A stretch of 64,000 nucleotides of DNA from Selaginella tamariscina (lineage: Eukaryota; Streptophyta; Lycopodiopsida; Selaginellales; Selaginellaceae). How positions within the stretch are numbered: position 1 is the stretch's first letter; the number at the start of each line of letters is the position of its first letter. The translations under genes were made by a program, and so were the position numbers. The notes below the pieces were generated by a model that did not search any database, was not told the origin of the DNA, and saw nothing but the letters and a program-made list of their open reading frames with translations. Where the stretch lies: positions 1 through 64,000 of the forward strand of contig PUQB01000534.1 in the NCBI GenBank assembly GCA_003024785.1. Reading direction: 5' to 3'. This document shows, one piece after another, positions 12,641-24,211 of this stretch.

Positions 12641-12930
12641 TATTTAAACCGAGACTACTACTGGATTACGTGGACGATGGTACTAAGTGCTTGTAGAAAG
12701 TGCTTCATATTTTGTGTAATGCGTACTTTTTCGAAATGTGTGTGTGTGTGTGTGAACTACATCAAACTGATTCAAGCATGTAGGGACAACAGGGATTCAC
12801 ACAAAGGCAGAGAGATTCACACACAAATTGCCCAAAGCAAACATCAGAAAGACAGGATCTTGCTCTCCCACATCACTATGCGTTTTATAAGCACTTAAGT
12901 GTAATCCAGTAGTCTCGGTTTAACTATATG
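12641..12930. pseudogene. Mosaic of PPR gene fragments in inverted arrangement
   Basis: Three fragments lie together. Bases 12641-12722 (plus) match the sense sequence of the nearby PPR gene around 'FEPREITWTTLLSACITQND' (ACGTGGAC...TACTAAGTGCTTGTA is shared). Bases about 12745-12865 (plus) encode 'YIKLIQACRDNRDSHKGREI', a typical first PPR helix. Bases about 12838-12925 match the same 3' PPR segment in the opposite orientation. The outer two form an inverted repeat of about 40 bp core, sharing CCGAGACTACT and GGATTAC. None can encode a whole protein. They are debris of the PPR gene that starts 120 bp downstream. Confidence 0.6.
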
Positions 12931-13048
12931 AATTTTTTTATTATATATATGAAAGTATATGTATATATGAATAAAACTTTCATATATACATATGAATCCA
13001 ACTTATATATATGAAAGTATGTGTATATACATATATATTTCGGATCAT

Positions 13049-14700
13049 CTAGGTGTACACATTAGACAAGAGGACATAAGGTCCACAGTTATCAGGTCGA
13101 CACTGAAGCACACACTGGCCAATCCTGGTAGCTCTCTCCACATCATTCTGCGTTATACAAGCACTTAGTAGAGTAGTCCACGTAATCTCCCTCGGTTCAA
13201 AGGGCATCACATGTATCAACTCCTCGGCCTCACTAAGCTTCCCTGCTTTACCCAGCAAATACACCATGGATGTGTAGTTCTCAATAGTGTGACCAACTCC
13301 ATAGTCTCGTAATAAAACTCCAAATATATATCTTGCATCTTCAAGCAGCCCAGCGTGAGCACACGCTCCGAGTGCCCCACATAACGTAACCACGTCCGGT
13401 TTGATTCCCTCCACAAGCATCTCCCAGAACATCTGTACTGCTTCAAACCCGTGTCCGCTCTCTGCATACACAGTGATGATGGTGTTCCAGGAGATCGCAT
13501 TCCTCATGTCCATTGCATCGAAGACCTCCCTGGCAAGATCCAGACGCCCGCATTTCCCATACATGTTCACGAGTGCGCTGCAGATGACAACATCGAGCTT
13601 AAATCCGTTCTCTTTAATAACCGAGTGAATCAGCTTTGCCTCGGACAGTGAGGGCTCAGCTGAGCCTGCATCTATAAGGCTCCCAATTGTGTATCTGTGT
13701 GGGATCCCTTCCAAGTCCATGAGTTTGAAGAGCTTCACAGCCTCTTTTCCTTCCCCATGTTGGGCGTTTGCCGATATCATCGCGGACAGCTGACTACATT
13801 CTTGTGAGGCATCGTTTCAAAGACTCTCCTGGCTTGGTGTAACTGTCCGTTCTGAGCATATGCAGTGAGCATCCCTGTCCAGAGAACGGGATCCAAATGT
13901 GGAGCCATCTCGAACACAGATTTTGCTTCCTGGAGATGCCCATTCTGCGCATATGCTGAAAGCATTGAACTAAGCACGACAGATCGTCTTGTGGGGAGCC
14001 ATCGAACACCCTCCTGGCATCCGTGATTTTCCCACACTTCCCATACATTATGATGAGTGAAGTCTGTATAACAACGTCGGAGATGCAGTGACGAAGAACT
14101 CTCGTGTGAGTGAATTCGCCTCTGTGGAGATCAAGAAGGTTACCATATGCATAAAACAATCGCGAATGTAAACTCGTTTGGAGGCTCCCCTTGTTGATCC
14201 ATTGAATGGAACAGGAAGGCTGCATTGTGGTCTTCATTGTTCTGTACATAACCAGCGATCATCGTGTTCCAGGAGACTAAGTTCCTCCTGGGCATTCTGT
14301 CGAACAATTCACGGGCTTCTGGGAGATCCCCAGATTGGGCATATGCTGCGATCATGGTGGTCCATGAGACTACACTCTCTCAGGGATGTGTGCAAAGATC
14401 TGACTTGCATAATGTAATGCCCGTTTTGGGTATATGCGGACATGATGAGATTGAAAGAGAAGACATTCGGATTGGGGATGCTATCGAAGACGGACTTTGC
14501 AAGCTCAGGAGACCCGCATTTGCCAAACATTTCTATTGCCAGATTGTTGAGGAAACCTCCTGTGGCTGTGTCTGCTGCTGAGGAGTTGCTTGTGAGCTTG
14601 ATCTGCCTTGTACAAGTCCCGGGCATTTGCAGCTGCTCGGAGTAATCTGGCAACGCCTCTTCTGTTATGTCTGGGACTGTTTCATAGCCACTCAACGTGA
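13049..14700 (-). pseudogene. PPR protein gene, frame-broken (pseudogene or assembly-damaged)
   Basis: The minus strand encodes tandem PPR helices in at least five consecutive frame segments: about 14695-14415, 14370-14155, 14140-13985, 13985-13790 and 13780-13049. Motifs include 'LAIEMFGKCGSPELAKSVFD', 'MIAAYAQSGDLPEARELFDR', 'SLIIMYGKCGKITDARRVFD' and 'SMLSAYAQNGHLQEAKSVFE'. The last 243 residues carry 'ALVNMYGKCGRLDLAREVFD' and end at 'YVLLSNVYT'. The family normally continues there into E and sometimes DYW domains, so the 3' end is cut short. Intact PPR proteins bind organelle RNA, often for C-to-U editing. One break at about 13788 looks like TGTCC for TGGTCC. With at least four breaks and a missing C-terminus, a pseudogene is likelier than assembly error alone. 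Confidence 0.75.
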
Positions 14701-14710
14701 TATAACATCA

Positions 14711-14769
14711 GGTTCCACTGAGATTTGAACTCACGCTCCTGAATTCAAAGTGCAGAGTCTTATGGAAAC
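14711..14769 (-). pseudogene. tRNA-Gln(UUG) pseudogene lacking most of the D arm
   Basis: The minus strand reads as the 3' two thirds of a tRNA-Gln. It has an anticodon loop CTTTGAA (anticodon TTG), a T-arm with GTTCAAATC, and a 3' acceptor strand TGGAACC pairing imperfectly with GTTTCCA at the 5' end. Only about 59 nt separate the acceptor strands instead of about 72, and the missing part falls in the D arm. The anticodon stem has one mismatch. It is a decayed tRNA or a tRNA-derived remnant. Confidence 0.55.
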
Positions 14770-14834
14770 TTAGTCAAAATGTTTAATTAATTAAGCATTA
14801 TTGTAAACCCTAAGCAGAGTACTGAGATCTACAG

Positions 14835-15478
14835 GAATGACGGCAGGGAGCAGCAGAAAGAGGGCGATCGCTTACAAGGGCAAGAGCATGGAGGTCCAAG
14901 CTACTATGGTACTTTCCAGGCAATCCCAATTTTCCGCAGCCTGTTCATCCTAGTGAGTACGCACCGCCTCCGCAGCAGCAGTATCAGTATAGTACCAATC
15001 AAGGTATGTCCAATTCAATTCTCTCTCTAACACACACATGCATGCACACACGCATATTACACGCATCCACTTTTTCATGTTTCTCTTTTGATTTTAGATT
15101 ACGAAAGTGGCTTTTCATTATCATAATGAAAGGGATAGGCTTCCCTGCTGTGGATTGGGAATTGGCTGGTTCCTGTAAGTGTAGAATGGAACTTATATGC
15201 ATACATAATTTGTGTGTGAGTGTGTGATATACTAGACGAACACACACATACTTCAACTTGGTGGTGTTACCTTCATTTGCAGGTTTATTATTGGTTTCCT
15301 GACCATGTCGTTCCCTGGTTGTGGGAGCATTCATCTTCTTCTGTCTGAGGCATGATCCGAGGAGCATGCCATCGCTTGTAAGCTCCCTCCCTCCTCTCCC
15401 TCTCTCTCTCATAATTCTCTTGAACAGGCACTGATGGCAATTCTCGTTGGCGGTTCCAAGGGGATTAATATGTGGTAA
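14835..15478 (+). pseudogene. 60S ribosomal protein L18a-like membrane protein gene, frame-broken
   Basis: Four exon-like pieces (about 14835-15003, 15099-15175, 15284-15376 and 15429-15478) with GT-AG borders spell the signature of the plant L18a-like small membrane protein. It starts with 'YYGTFQ', then a Pro/Gln-rich stretch ('FPQPVHPSEYAPPPQQQYQY'), then 'RDRLPCCGLGIGWFL', then a hydrophobic 'FIIGFLTMSFPW' segment, and 'FIFFCLRHDPR'. At least three one-base frame changes separate them, and no in-frame ATG precedes 'YYGTFQ'. The name comes from database convention; the protein is a two-helix membrane protein of unclear role, not a ribosomal subunit. Since nearby well-conserved genes also carry single-base breaks, it may be a working gene with assembly errors, but the missing start favours a pseudogene. 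Confidence 0.6.
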
Positions 15479-15773
15479 ACATTCAAATAATCATGTAATA
15501 TTCCTCTGGATACGTATGTATAAATAAGATTTAGTTAATCGCGGTTAATTCATCTTTTTTTCTCTTTAAAAGAATAAATAATGTTAGGAAAACAACAAAT
15601 CAAAGGGCTCCTGTGTAAGTTCTAGGGCAAAAATGTGCGCCTCATTTCACATCGTTTCAATCAATTAGCGACTTGGGTTCCACTGTAAAGGCTTGAGATT
15701 GAGAAAAAGGGTGAAAAAGCTCGGAAAAAAGGTCAGTCCAAAGCACTAAAAGGGGAAATTTTTTAGGGTAGGG

Positions 15774-15782
15774 TATATAAAA
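15774..15782 (+). promoter_or_regulatory. TATA box of the small-HSP-like gene
   Basis: TATATAAAA lies 46 bases upstream of the ATG at 15828. That spacing would give a very short leader and place the ATG at 15790 before the expected transcription start. Confidence 0.5.
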
Positions 15783-15827
15783 GGATACCATGGAATACCC
15801 GTACATCCTTATCCAGGAACAACAAGG

Positions 15828-16263
15828 ATGGTAGTCGTGTACGACGTAGAGTCCGCTAACAACACCGTACAGACGGCAGCGAGGATTCCTGTCAAACTGC
15901 AGCGCATGCCACACGTGTTTGCCAGAGTCTTGCAGCTCCCGTTCCACTCCGAGACCGACGTAGTGGTGTACGAAACTCCGGAGTGTTACATGTTAGATTC
16001 AGCAGTCGGGTCTTAATGAAGAAGATATGCAAGTACGGATTACGGAGATTGTACCCGGTGCGGTGAAGGTTGTTATTGGGGCGGTTGAGCCTATGTCGCT
16101 TGAAACACAGGTTAATTGCTGGAGATTTAGGTTGCCCCCCACCACGTCCCTTGAAGGTACACGTGTCGACTACCAAGGTGAGGTTATGGTTGTTACCGTG
16201 CTAAGCTTGATCTCTCTCCGACTGATAGGAATAGTTAGCTGTTATGTCTGTCGCGTATTTTAG
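15828..16263 (+). CDS. HSP20/alpha-crystallin-like protein (single exon, one frame break)
   Basis: The first frame (15828-16016) gives 'KLQRMPHVFARVLQLPFHSE' and then 'TDVVVYETPECYML'. The second (from about 16015) gives 'MQVRITEIVPGAVKVVIGAV' and 'NCWRFRLPPTTSLEGTRVDY' followed by 'QGEVMVVTV'. The 'WRFRLP...' to 'GELVVTV'-like end is the C-terminal half of the alpha-crystallin fold used by plant small heat-shock proteins, which act as ATP-independent chaperones. The frames join at about 16014 by one base (an apparent extra T), and the protein-like sequence continues smoothly across it. The length of about 140 residues suits a short HSP20-like protein. The final 20 residues do not look conserved. 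Heat-shock function is inferred from fold only. Confidence 0.5.
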
Positions 16264-16899
16264 AAATAAACTCGAGTTTATGCGTACATATCAAATTATT
16301 AACATGTTAAGAAACAGTCAAATTAATAGTATAAAGCATTGGGATGACATATATTTAAAGATAAAACAGACATATTTAAATGTATTCGGCGGTTAAACTG
16401 TTTTATATAATTATCAAATTGACCCTATATAATTTCCAAATTGGCCTTGAGTCATTTACACCATGCACTGCAATGCTATATATTTAGCATTAAACAATAT
16501 TTTTATTATTTATTTTTTCTTTAAACAATATATTGCATGTGTGTGGTGAATTAGTAGTACAAGGTTAATTTGATAACTATATAAAATTAAAGGGTCAATT
16601 TGATAATTACATAAAACTAAACACAATATATAATATCAATTTTGAAATCAATACTTTACGATTTTGATCATACATAATTAGCATATAGGTGTGTCCATGT
16701 CTTATTCTACATACGTATACTACATGAAATAAAGGACCGACTTCTATGGCGGCGGTTAGCTATTATTAAGATAGACAAATCGATGAGATTAAATGGAAAG
16801 ATTAGTTACAAGATGGTTTCTTATTTATCTACAAGTTACTTGGAGCTCGTTAAGCAGTCTTATTATGAGCTCCCCCATCCTGTATTACACAAAAAACAT
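16264..16899. other. AT-rich spacer
   Basis: No genes or RNAs are seen. Two similar phrases (TTGATAATTACATAAAACTAA and TTGATAACTATATAAAATTAA, near 16568-16625) form a small imperfect repeat. Confidence 0.5.
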
Positions 16900-17304
16900 T
16901 TAAGTACTCACACAAACGGAGTGGCAAAAATCGTATCTAATCCGATCAAGATGGAGGAATTTACAGAAAGCGAGCAAAACCCAAGAAGAAAAAACACATG
17001 GATTTTCAGTAACCTGTGAGATGGGCCGTTTTCCAAGCCGCTTAATCTCCTTATCCATGTTCCCAGTGAGCATCAACCCAAACATCTTACAGTCACACAT
17101 GAAAGACCACACGGGATGCCCAAATGTAGCGGGCCTATTGCCCTCTACAAAGAAGTGGCTGTACCAAGCCATCCCATAGCCGACCACAGGAACAAGGAAA
17201 AACAGCCACCACTTGAACACGACGGCGGATACGAGGAAGATTGTGGCCAAGCTCGTCCCCAAGAAATGTAATCTCCTAGTAGATGGCTTTGAGTGCTGAT
17301 TCAT
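16900..17304 (-). CDS. Mpo1-like (DUF962) membrane protein
   Basis: The minus-strand frame reads 'MNQHSKPSTRRLHFLGTSLA', then a hydrophobic pair ('TIFLVSAVVFKWWLFFLVPV'), then 'YGMAWYSHFFVEGNRPATFG' and 'PVWSFMCDCKMFGLMLTGNM'. This is the whole DUF962 core, with the HxxxP and NRPATF motifs and paired membrane helices. Family members, including yeast Mpo1, are ER dioxygenases acting on 2-hydroxy fatty acids; this short form resembles the bacterial type. In-frame 'DAFQNFEEFWPFY' upstream (17305-17345) also fits the family, so the true start is upstream and may lie beyond a missing exon or frame break. The conserved part ends at 'KRLGKRPISQ', directly followed by a possible splice donor at 17013; the remaining residues to 16900 may be intron read-through. 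Confidence 0.7.
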   Translation of the reverse strand: MNQHSKPSTRRLHFLGTSLATIFLVSAVVFKWWLFFLVPVVGYGMAWYSHFFVEGNRPATFGHPVWSFMCDCKMFGLMLTGNMDKEIKRLGKRPISQVTENPCVFSSWVLLAFCKFLHLDRIRYDFCHSVCVST

Positions 17305-17399
17305 GTAGAATGGCCAGAATTCCTCGAAATTCTGAAATGCATCGCTAATTATTGAATTCCTGCAGCAGACCCAAGGACCCTAGAACTTCACTCAGGAAC

Positions 17400-20270
17400 A
17401 CAGTGAGGAGAACCGTCTGATGGAAGCTGCGACGTTACTTAACTGCAGCCGTCGGATTAAACGATGTGGGCCATGTCAGCCGTGGAACTTTATTGATCTA
17501 AACCGTCAGTTTAAGAGCATCGCGGCCGTCAAGTTAGATTAATATAGCACGTTTTGTTCCTGAACTGTGCTTTGAAATACAAGTAGTGTCGGACTTAGAT
17601 GATTAAAATTGTTAACAAAGATTTTTCATTACACTTGGCCAAACAACTTTCACATAATTTTGATTTGCTAGATGTTAATAACAGAATCTATGAATATGCC
17701 CATAGAATATAATGAAGAACATTTAAACATTGTTAAAGTAAGTTTAAAAATTTGGATATATCATTTTTAACAACCAATAATTAAGAAGTTTTATTAAAAT
17801 AATGAATCCATTTTCAAACGACGTTAACCTTATTTTTCCTCGTAAGAAAAATAAAAGAATAGTGGTTAAATTAAATGTAAAAATAATGTTGGATTTTAAA
17901 ATTGCAAAAGAAAAAAATAATTTATAAATTCTCTTTTGTGTTATTTCTTAAGTCGTTTAAAAGATTTTCTTTTATGTTGTTCCTAAATCATTTAAATGGT
18001 TTAACCCATGTTTTATAAGCGGTGTGATTTTGAAATTATTTTTATATTTGATATATAAGTGGTTTTTCATTATAATTTAAGAAATAATTTTATATATAGT
18101 CTTGATTAGCTATATGGTTAGTCCAAAGTTCAACATTAGGTTTTGATATAGCTTTTATTTAAAAAAATTATTTTCTTATATGGTATACTTAATTATTATG
18201 GTTAATCCAAAGTTAATCATTAATGGTTTTTTGTGGCTTTTACAAAATAAAATATAGTTTTCATATAATATAGTTAGTCTAAAGTTCCAATCATTAATTT
18301 TTCTAATGGTTTGTTAAAACATGAATTTTTTTATATAATTTATGTTAGAGTTAGTCTTTACTTAAATTAAAATGATTTCTTATATGGTTTATTTTATTAT
18401 TGTGGTTATTTTTTTTATAATGTTTTTTTTAATATGATTATATATATAAACAAAAATAGAATTACATATGTCACTATATGGTTTAATACAATGTATTTTA
18501 ATAGTTAATCACATTTTTATATTTTTCAAGTGCATTGGATTTTTTTAAACTTCATTATTAATGTTTAAGAAATCAAGTTCAATAAACTTATTAAAAATTT
18601 AAACTTATTAAGAATCTTAAAATTATTATTTTTTAATTAATGACTTAGAACTTTCTAAATGGCTTCAATGGAAAGACTTAAAAGATGTTTAAATAATTAA
18701 TTTAAGTTTGATTAAAATAAAAAAGAACCAACAAGAATAAATAAAAATAAATTCTTAAAATTAATTAAAGTGAGTTTTTAATTGGTTAATATGGTTATTA
18801 AGTTAATTTGGTGATCAAATTAAAAAGAATTTGTTCAAATCTAGCAATATTATAAAGTCAATGAATGTGTATTATGATTATATTAATGTATGATTTAAAT
18901 CTTTTTGATATTGTGCGATTAAAATTAATTATAATACCTTATTCAATAATAAGTTTCATAAGTAACAATATTAATAAATTTATAATTAAATCAACAACAT
19001 GTATGAATGTTTTTCAAATTTGATTTATACGAAAGTAATCAATTCAATCAATAAAGCACCTTTAATTAATAATGTCAAATCTAAAAATTAAACATATTAA
19101 TAACTTTAAATTCATAATTATTATTTGATCAATATTGACATAATACAACTCTAATTAAAATACGTGGAACATTGATGAATGCAAACAAATGAAGTTAAAA
19201 TGTAATATCGTTGGTTTATACAAAAATGCAAAGGGACTAAAATGTTATTAATTTAACTTTAAATATGGTAGAATAACATGAAGATTTAGTTGAAGGAGCC
19301 ACACTTGATTATCACTTTAAAAATCAAAATCTTAAACACAACCTATTGTTATTTTTACATTAGTATAAATGTTTTATATAATATGAACTTCCTAAGAGTC
19401 TTCACATAATTCTCATTTGTTAATACAAGCTTAATTAAGGAAAGAAACTCTAATCAATTATTTTATTGATAATTGATGAAACAATGTATATATTACTTTA
19501 GAATTTAGATGGTGCATTATGACTAATCATTTGTTTGTGAGTGATGAATCATACATAAGTTGCACTTTGCATAGACGATCTTCAAAAGATGCCATTTGAA
19601 CCTTACACTAATTATGAATTGCAATCACTAACAATTTCATTTGAAAAAATTTGAAGTTTTTTCTTGTATCTTCATTTAAGGTCTTCTTAATTAAAGAATA
19701 AAGTGTGTTATTTTTGTGAATCAATATACCAACATTAAAACCTGGAGCAGTTAAAAAGTTCATGGTGATGCAAGTCCATACAACGGTTATAAACATATAA
19801 CATATAACAGTTGAAGCGGTTCATATGGCAGGTGACATGGACACTCTGCACAATCACAAGTATCACATGACTTAACATAGTCTTTAACTTTTTTAGGAAG
19901 TTGTGGCCATTAAACATTACGAGACACAAGCTCCCGTCTCTTGCTATAATGTATGTAAAACTTGGAGTATGGCTCAGCAGGGACATATAACAAAATAATA
20001 AACCATTGTACATTACCACCAAACTCAAATTGTTCATAGATGGCTGCGTGTTCTATTTTGATGCTTTGGGATGGAGCAATGACCTCCAAAAGGGTGAACC
20101 TCTAGATAACTTGTAAGACCAGGTACAAACTTGGACTGAAGGACTTCAAAGAATGCTAAAAACCCTTAATTGATAAAACACGTCTCCAAATCTGAAACGT
20201 GTGATAGGAAAATCGACGGCTTGCAAGTGGTCTGATATGAACCGTCCGTAACCCGGATCGTAGCCGTCCA
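17400..20270. other. Long AT-rich spacer
   Basis: About 2.9 kb of strongly AT-rich DNA. Phrases like TTAGTCCAAAGTTCAA and TTAATCCAAAGTTAATCATTAA recur at about 18118-18300, so a decayed simple repeat is likely. The open frames near 19.6-20.0 kb (minus) lack coding character. No RNA gene was recognised. Confidence 0.5.
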
Positions 20271-20371
20271 GGTTTCGCAGTGGATGCATTCCTGTATTGG
20301 AGGGCATGGCGGCGAGGGGGACGATGGCGGCTTGAGCATCAAAGGTATGGCGGATTCAGTTGCTCTGGAAT

Positions 20372-21418
20372 GATGGAATTCAATGTTTCTATGCAGGAAT
20401 TGAGCAGACAGAGTCGCATTTGTAGATGGATTCTTTTTCTTAGGGTTCTTAGTAGGTCATTTGGAGATGGCGTGCAGCAGGCGGATACAGCAGTGTTTCA
20501 TCAATCGGATACGTATTCTACCTAAATTCATGCAGCACGGTAGCGGATTTCGTATGATGTAGTAGGAGCACACGCATTTGGTCGAGCTCCGAGGAAACCG
20601 TAATCGATGTCGAGGCGGATGCCGCGAGCAGTACGAGTAGTCGGAAGGTGCGTGTGGTGGATGAGAGGAAGATCACGCAGGCGGCACCGGATTGGTTGCC
20701 TCTTGTTCCTGGGAGTTCTTATTGGATACCTTCTGAGGACGAGAAGGATAAGCCTAAATTGAATCTTAGTGATGAGAAGCTTACGGCCTGCTTTGCTCCC
20801 TGCGGTTGGCCGGTTCTGTCGGAAGACGACGACCGTAAGTGCCCATATATAAATTTATATATAAACCGTGTAGATGTAACACACTCGGACACCGATGGTA
20901 TTTCATTTGACACTGTATACCTATGCCATACTGTGTGTGTGTGTGTGGTATAGGTATATCGTAAGAAGGGATCCGTATATGCGTACACACAGTGACCAAC
21001 GCTTATCTTCGAAGAATACTTACTAGGTTTCTGAATGCATCCGTGTCTAAGTGTGTATATCAATATGAACGGTGTATTTGTGTGTGTGTGTGTACGTTTA
21101 CGTACACTATCTATCTATATCATAGAAGCAAGAAGAGTTTGTTCTCTGCTGACACGCCTCTTGATAACGCATGTTATTAACACACAAACACATTCACAGG
21201 CATTTGGTATTTCAGCAGTATCGCATTTTTTACCTGTAGGATTACGTTGTGTTTTCTGCATTATGTCATCTCTTTGTTTATAGACAAAGATATAGAATGT
21301 AACATACAGTTCAGTACTCGTGTATGTGTATACGCATATATACTCACTTCTATGAAGGACATTCACTGGAATAGGAAATGTATCTGTGCCTAAATGGGTG
21401 TTGCATTATATCTCCATG

Positions 21419-21491
<73 letters not shown>

Positions 21492-21700
21492 CAGATACGT
21501 AGTGTATAAATCTCTCATACTCTAATATACAATGGCTGTAGTCTCTCTCTTACCCCTCTCTCACACACATACGTGTGCGTGCACAACATAGACACACAGA
21601 CACCTCTTACGCACATATATGTGTGTTACATATGTACATATTAGGCTTACATATATTATTATTTGAAGTGACAGATTCGGAGGACGAGGACGATGATTGA
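20372..21700 (+). CDS. Conserved plant protein with 'APDWLP..PGSSYW.P' motif and acidic tail
   Basis: The well-supported exon (about 20555-20834) encodes 'SSEETVIDVEADAASSTSSR', then 'KITQAAPDWLPLVPGSSYWI' and 'KLTACFAPCGWPVLSEDDD'. A donor at 20835 joins in phase to a last exon at 21675-21700 giving 'HSEDEDDD' and TGA. The APDWLP(F/L)xPGSSYW motif followed by a GWP motif occurs in a family of small plant proteins of unknown function, some with predicted organelle presequences. A basic, Arg/Ser-rich N-terminus ('SRICRWILFLRVLSRSFGDG', 20372-20525) is probably the presequence but sits in another frame, so an unseen splice or one-base break separates them and the start is uncertain. The 840-base intron carries a GT/GA compound microsatellite at about 21424-21488. 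Confidence 0.5.
21424..21488. repeat. (GT)n(GA)n compound microsatellite
   Basis: About 30 bases of GT followed by about 30 of GA, inside the large intron of the preceding gene. Confidence 0.9.
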
Positions 21701-22019
21701 TGAACTCCCAAGTCGGTCCCAGTAAAACACCAACATTGAAAGTTTTATTTACACAGAGGGACAACCAGAGATTACTGCCGCTGTGAATGATAGGAAAAAA
21801 GAAAAACAAAGGGAAAAAAAAACAAAAAAGAATAATAGTACAGAAGCATGTAAAAAATCTTGGTCAATTTTTAAATTATTTCTTAACACGATACTTGGAA
21901 TATGCTACACCAGATTCTTGGTATATGCTACATCTAGGATTCTAAGAATATGCTAAAGTGTTTCCCTCTTGTTTTTGAATTGCCACTCAGCAGACAGATC
22001 TAGGGTTTATCCTGCTTTG

Positions 22020-24180
22020 ATGGTTGAATCTGCTATGGGGGAGGTAAGCGACGCAGGACACACATACACACACGCCTCACGCATAAAGAATGAGGGTGTT
22101 TTTTTTCCTCCTAAATCTTTGATTTTGGGTTGCTCCATTTTCAGGGATCTGCGGCCGTTGTTGGGTCAGTAATGGTGGAGGTTCTCACTCCGGAGGCAGG
22201 TACTGTGTGTGTGTGTGTGTAGTGTGTAGTTTAAAATGTCTGTGTGAAATTTCAGAGCCCATGGATGTGTTCAAGCGGCTGTACAAAGGGTGTAAGACAG
22301 GCCCAAAGGCTCAGAAACCCAGGTTCGTACATATATGTGTATATGTATTGTGAATGTAGGCTTACCTTTAATAAAGTGTATTCACTGAACAAATATATAA
22401 AGATGGAAGTATTTTTGTTTATGCTTCGTATATGTATATATGCATTAAAACAAGAGGTGGATTTTGATCAAGTTATTGTTATTATAACTTTTTTGGAATG
22501 AATACATAATATGTCATGTCGACACACTTATCTATCTATCTATGCACTTTTGTATTAATGCAGTACTAAAGTTGAAGACAAGAAACAGCAATCCAAACCC
22601 ATGCCTTCGAAAGGGCGGGAGGTTCCATCTAAGTTCTCCGGGTATATCATATATATACAACTAGATGCATATACATGTATAGTGAATATTATATCATATT
22701 AATATCTTGTGATGATCTCTCTTATAGAACTGTGACTACCAAAAAATACGAAGTCCAGAGGAGGAGGTTCTCTATAAAGACTCCCGCCATGAATGTTCAT
22801 GCAAAACTTCAGAGTAACAAGCGGCTAGACAAGGCCTCGGCTTCTGTTAGGCTTGCTAAAAGCAAGCTCCAGTCTGCAAGATATTGGCTATCACTCATCG
22901 ACGTTGCAGAGAAAGCCGAAAACCATCTTGTGTCCATGGACTCTTCCATCTTGCCATATCATGTGGAGCTGAGGTATACATGTACATGTGCGTGCATGTA
23001 TGTCTGTGTGTGTGTAGAGAGGAGAGGGGGATGGAAGGAGGGATGATGCATACAATACATATATATTTATATAATTACTACGTATATCATGTTGTTTATG
23101 AGCTTACTTTTTTGAAGTGGCTTATTTAACTCTCACTGCTTGTACAGCTTTATCCTAATAACATATCGTTGTTACATAACTTCACATATTGCTTATATGA
23201 ACAAAACAGATTCAACAATACAAATAAGTGTTAATAATTTACAATACAAAATAAAATATTATGTTGCCTACGCAGCCGGTAGCAGACATCCGTAAGGCAC
23301 TTGGAGCTTACAAAACAAAACACAAGCTTAACGACGTCAACTTGTTCACGGTAAATTATGTGCTCTTCTTGCTCAATATGCAAGTATAGAATGTAAATTT
23401 GGATATCATGTACAATGTGTAGCGTGTGTGTTTGTTGTTTATGTGTGCATGTACATATATGTGTTTTCTATAGGGCTCCTTTTGCACTTCAAATGGAGAT
23501 AAAGAGTCTGTTGCCGCTACCATGCCAAGTGATAGTCAGCACGCTGCCGTTCCACCCTCGGATGATACAAACGCTTCAGAAGCTGTTTACGATGCTGCAG
23601 AGTTTACACCACACGAAGGTAAGTAACTCTTTATACAACGCAATGTGATATGTTCTTTTAAAACATACGCACATATATATACAGACTATCAAAATCCTTT
23701 TTTAAGACAATAATACTATGTGTGTGTGTGCCTCATATAAACATATATACGTATACCCGGGCTCCATGTGCGTGTGCGTATCTGTGTCTGTAAACTATTG
23801 TGCAGAAAATTATATAGCGAAAGGAGACAGTAAAGAACCTTTATGAGGAAGAATATTCTCAAATTGCGTGGGTGAGGTTTCGAAACCGAAGGATCTAGCA
23901 GAAGAGAATGGTAGCTCTGAGGTTATTGACAATGGAGACGCTGGTGATGACGTTAGCAGCAAAGTTAACCAGGGAATATGCGAAGAGATAAAAAGAATAC
24001 ACCACGACTTGGTGATGACGTGAGCAGCAAGGACATATGCGCAGAGAATAAGAAGAATGCGCCACGACCATATTCTGAAGTTAGACGTACACCTAAACGT
24101 GCTTGTGCCATTCAGGCCGCTATGAGAATTGAGGAAAGTGCTAAGAAGTATTCTCGTAAAAAGCCCGGTGAGCATTAAAG

Positions 24181-24211
<31 letters not shown>

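Noticed and set aside
17700-20040. Possible genes in the long AT-rich spacer
   Set aside because: Open frames are short, AT-driven and without splice-linked partners or motifs.
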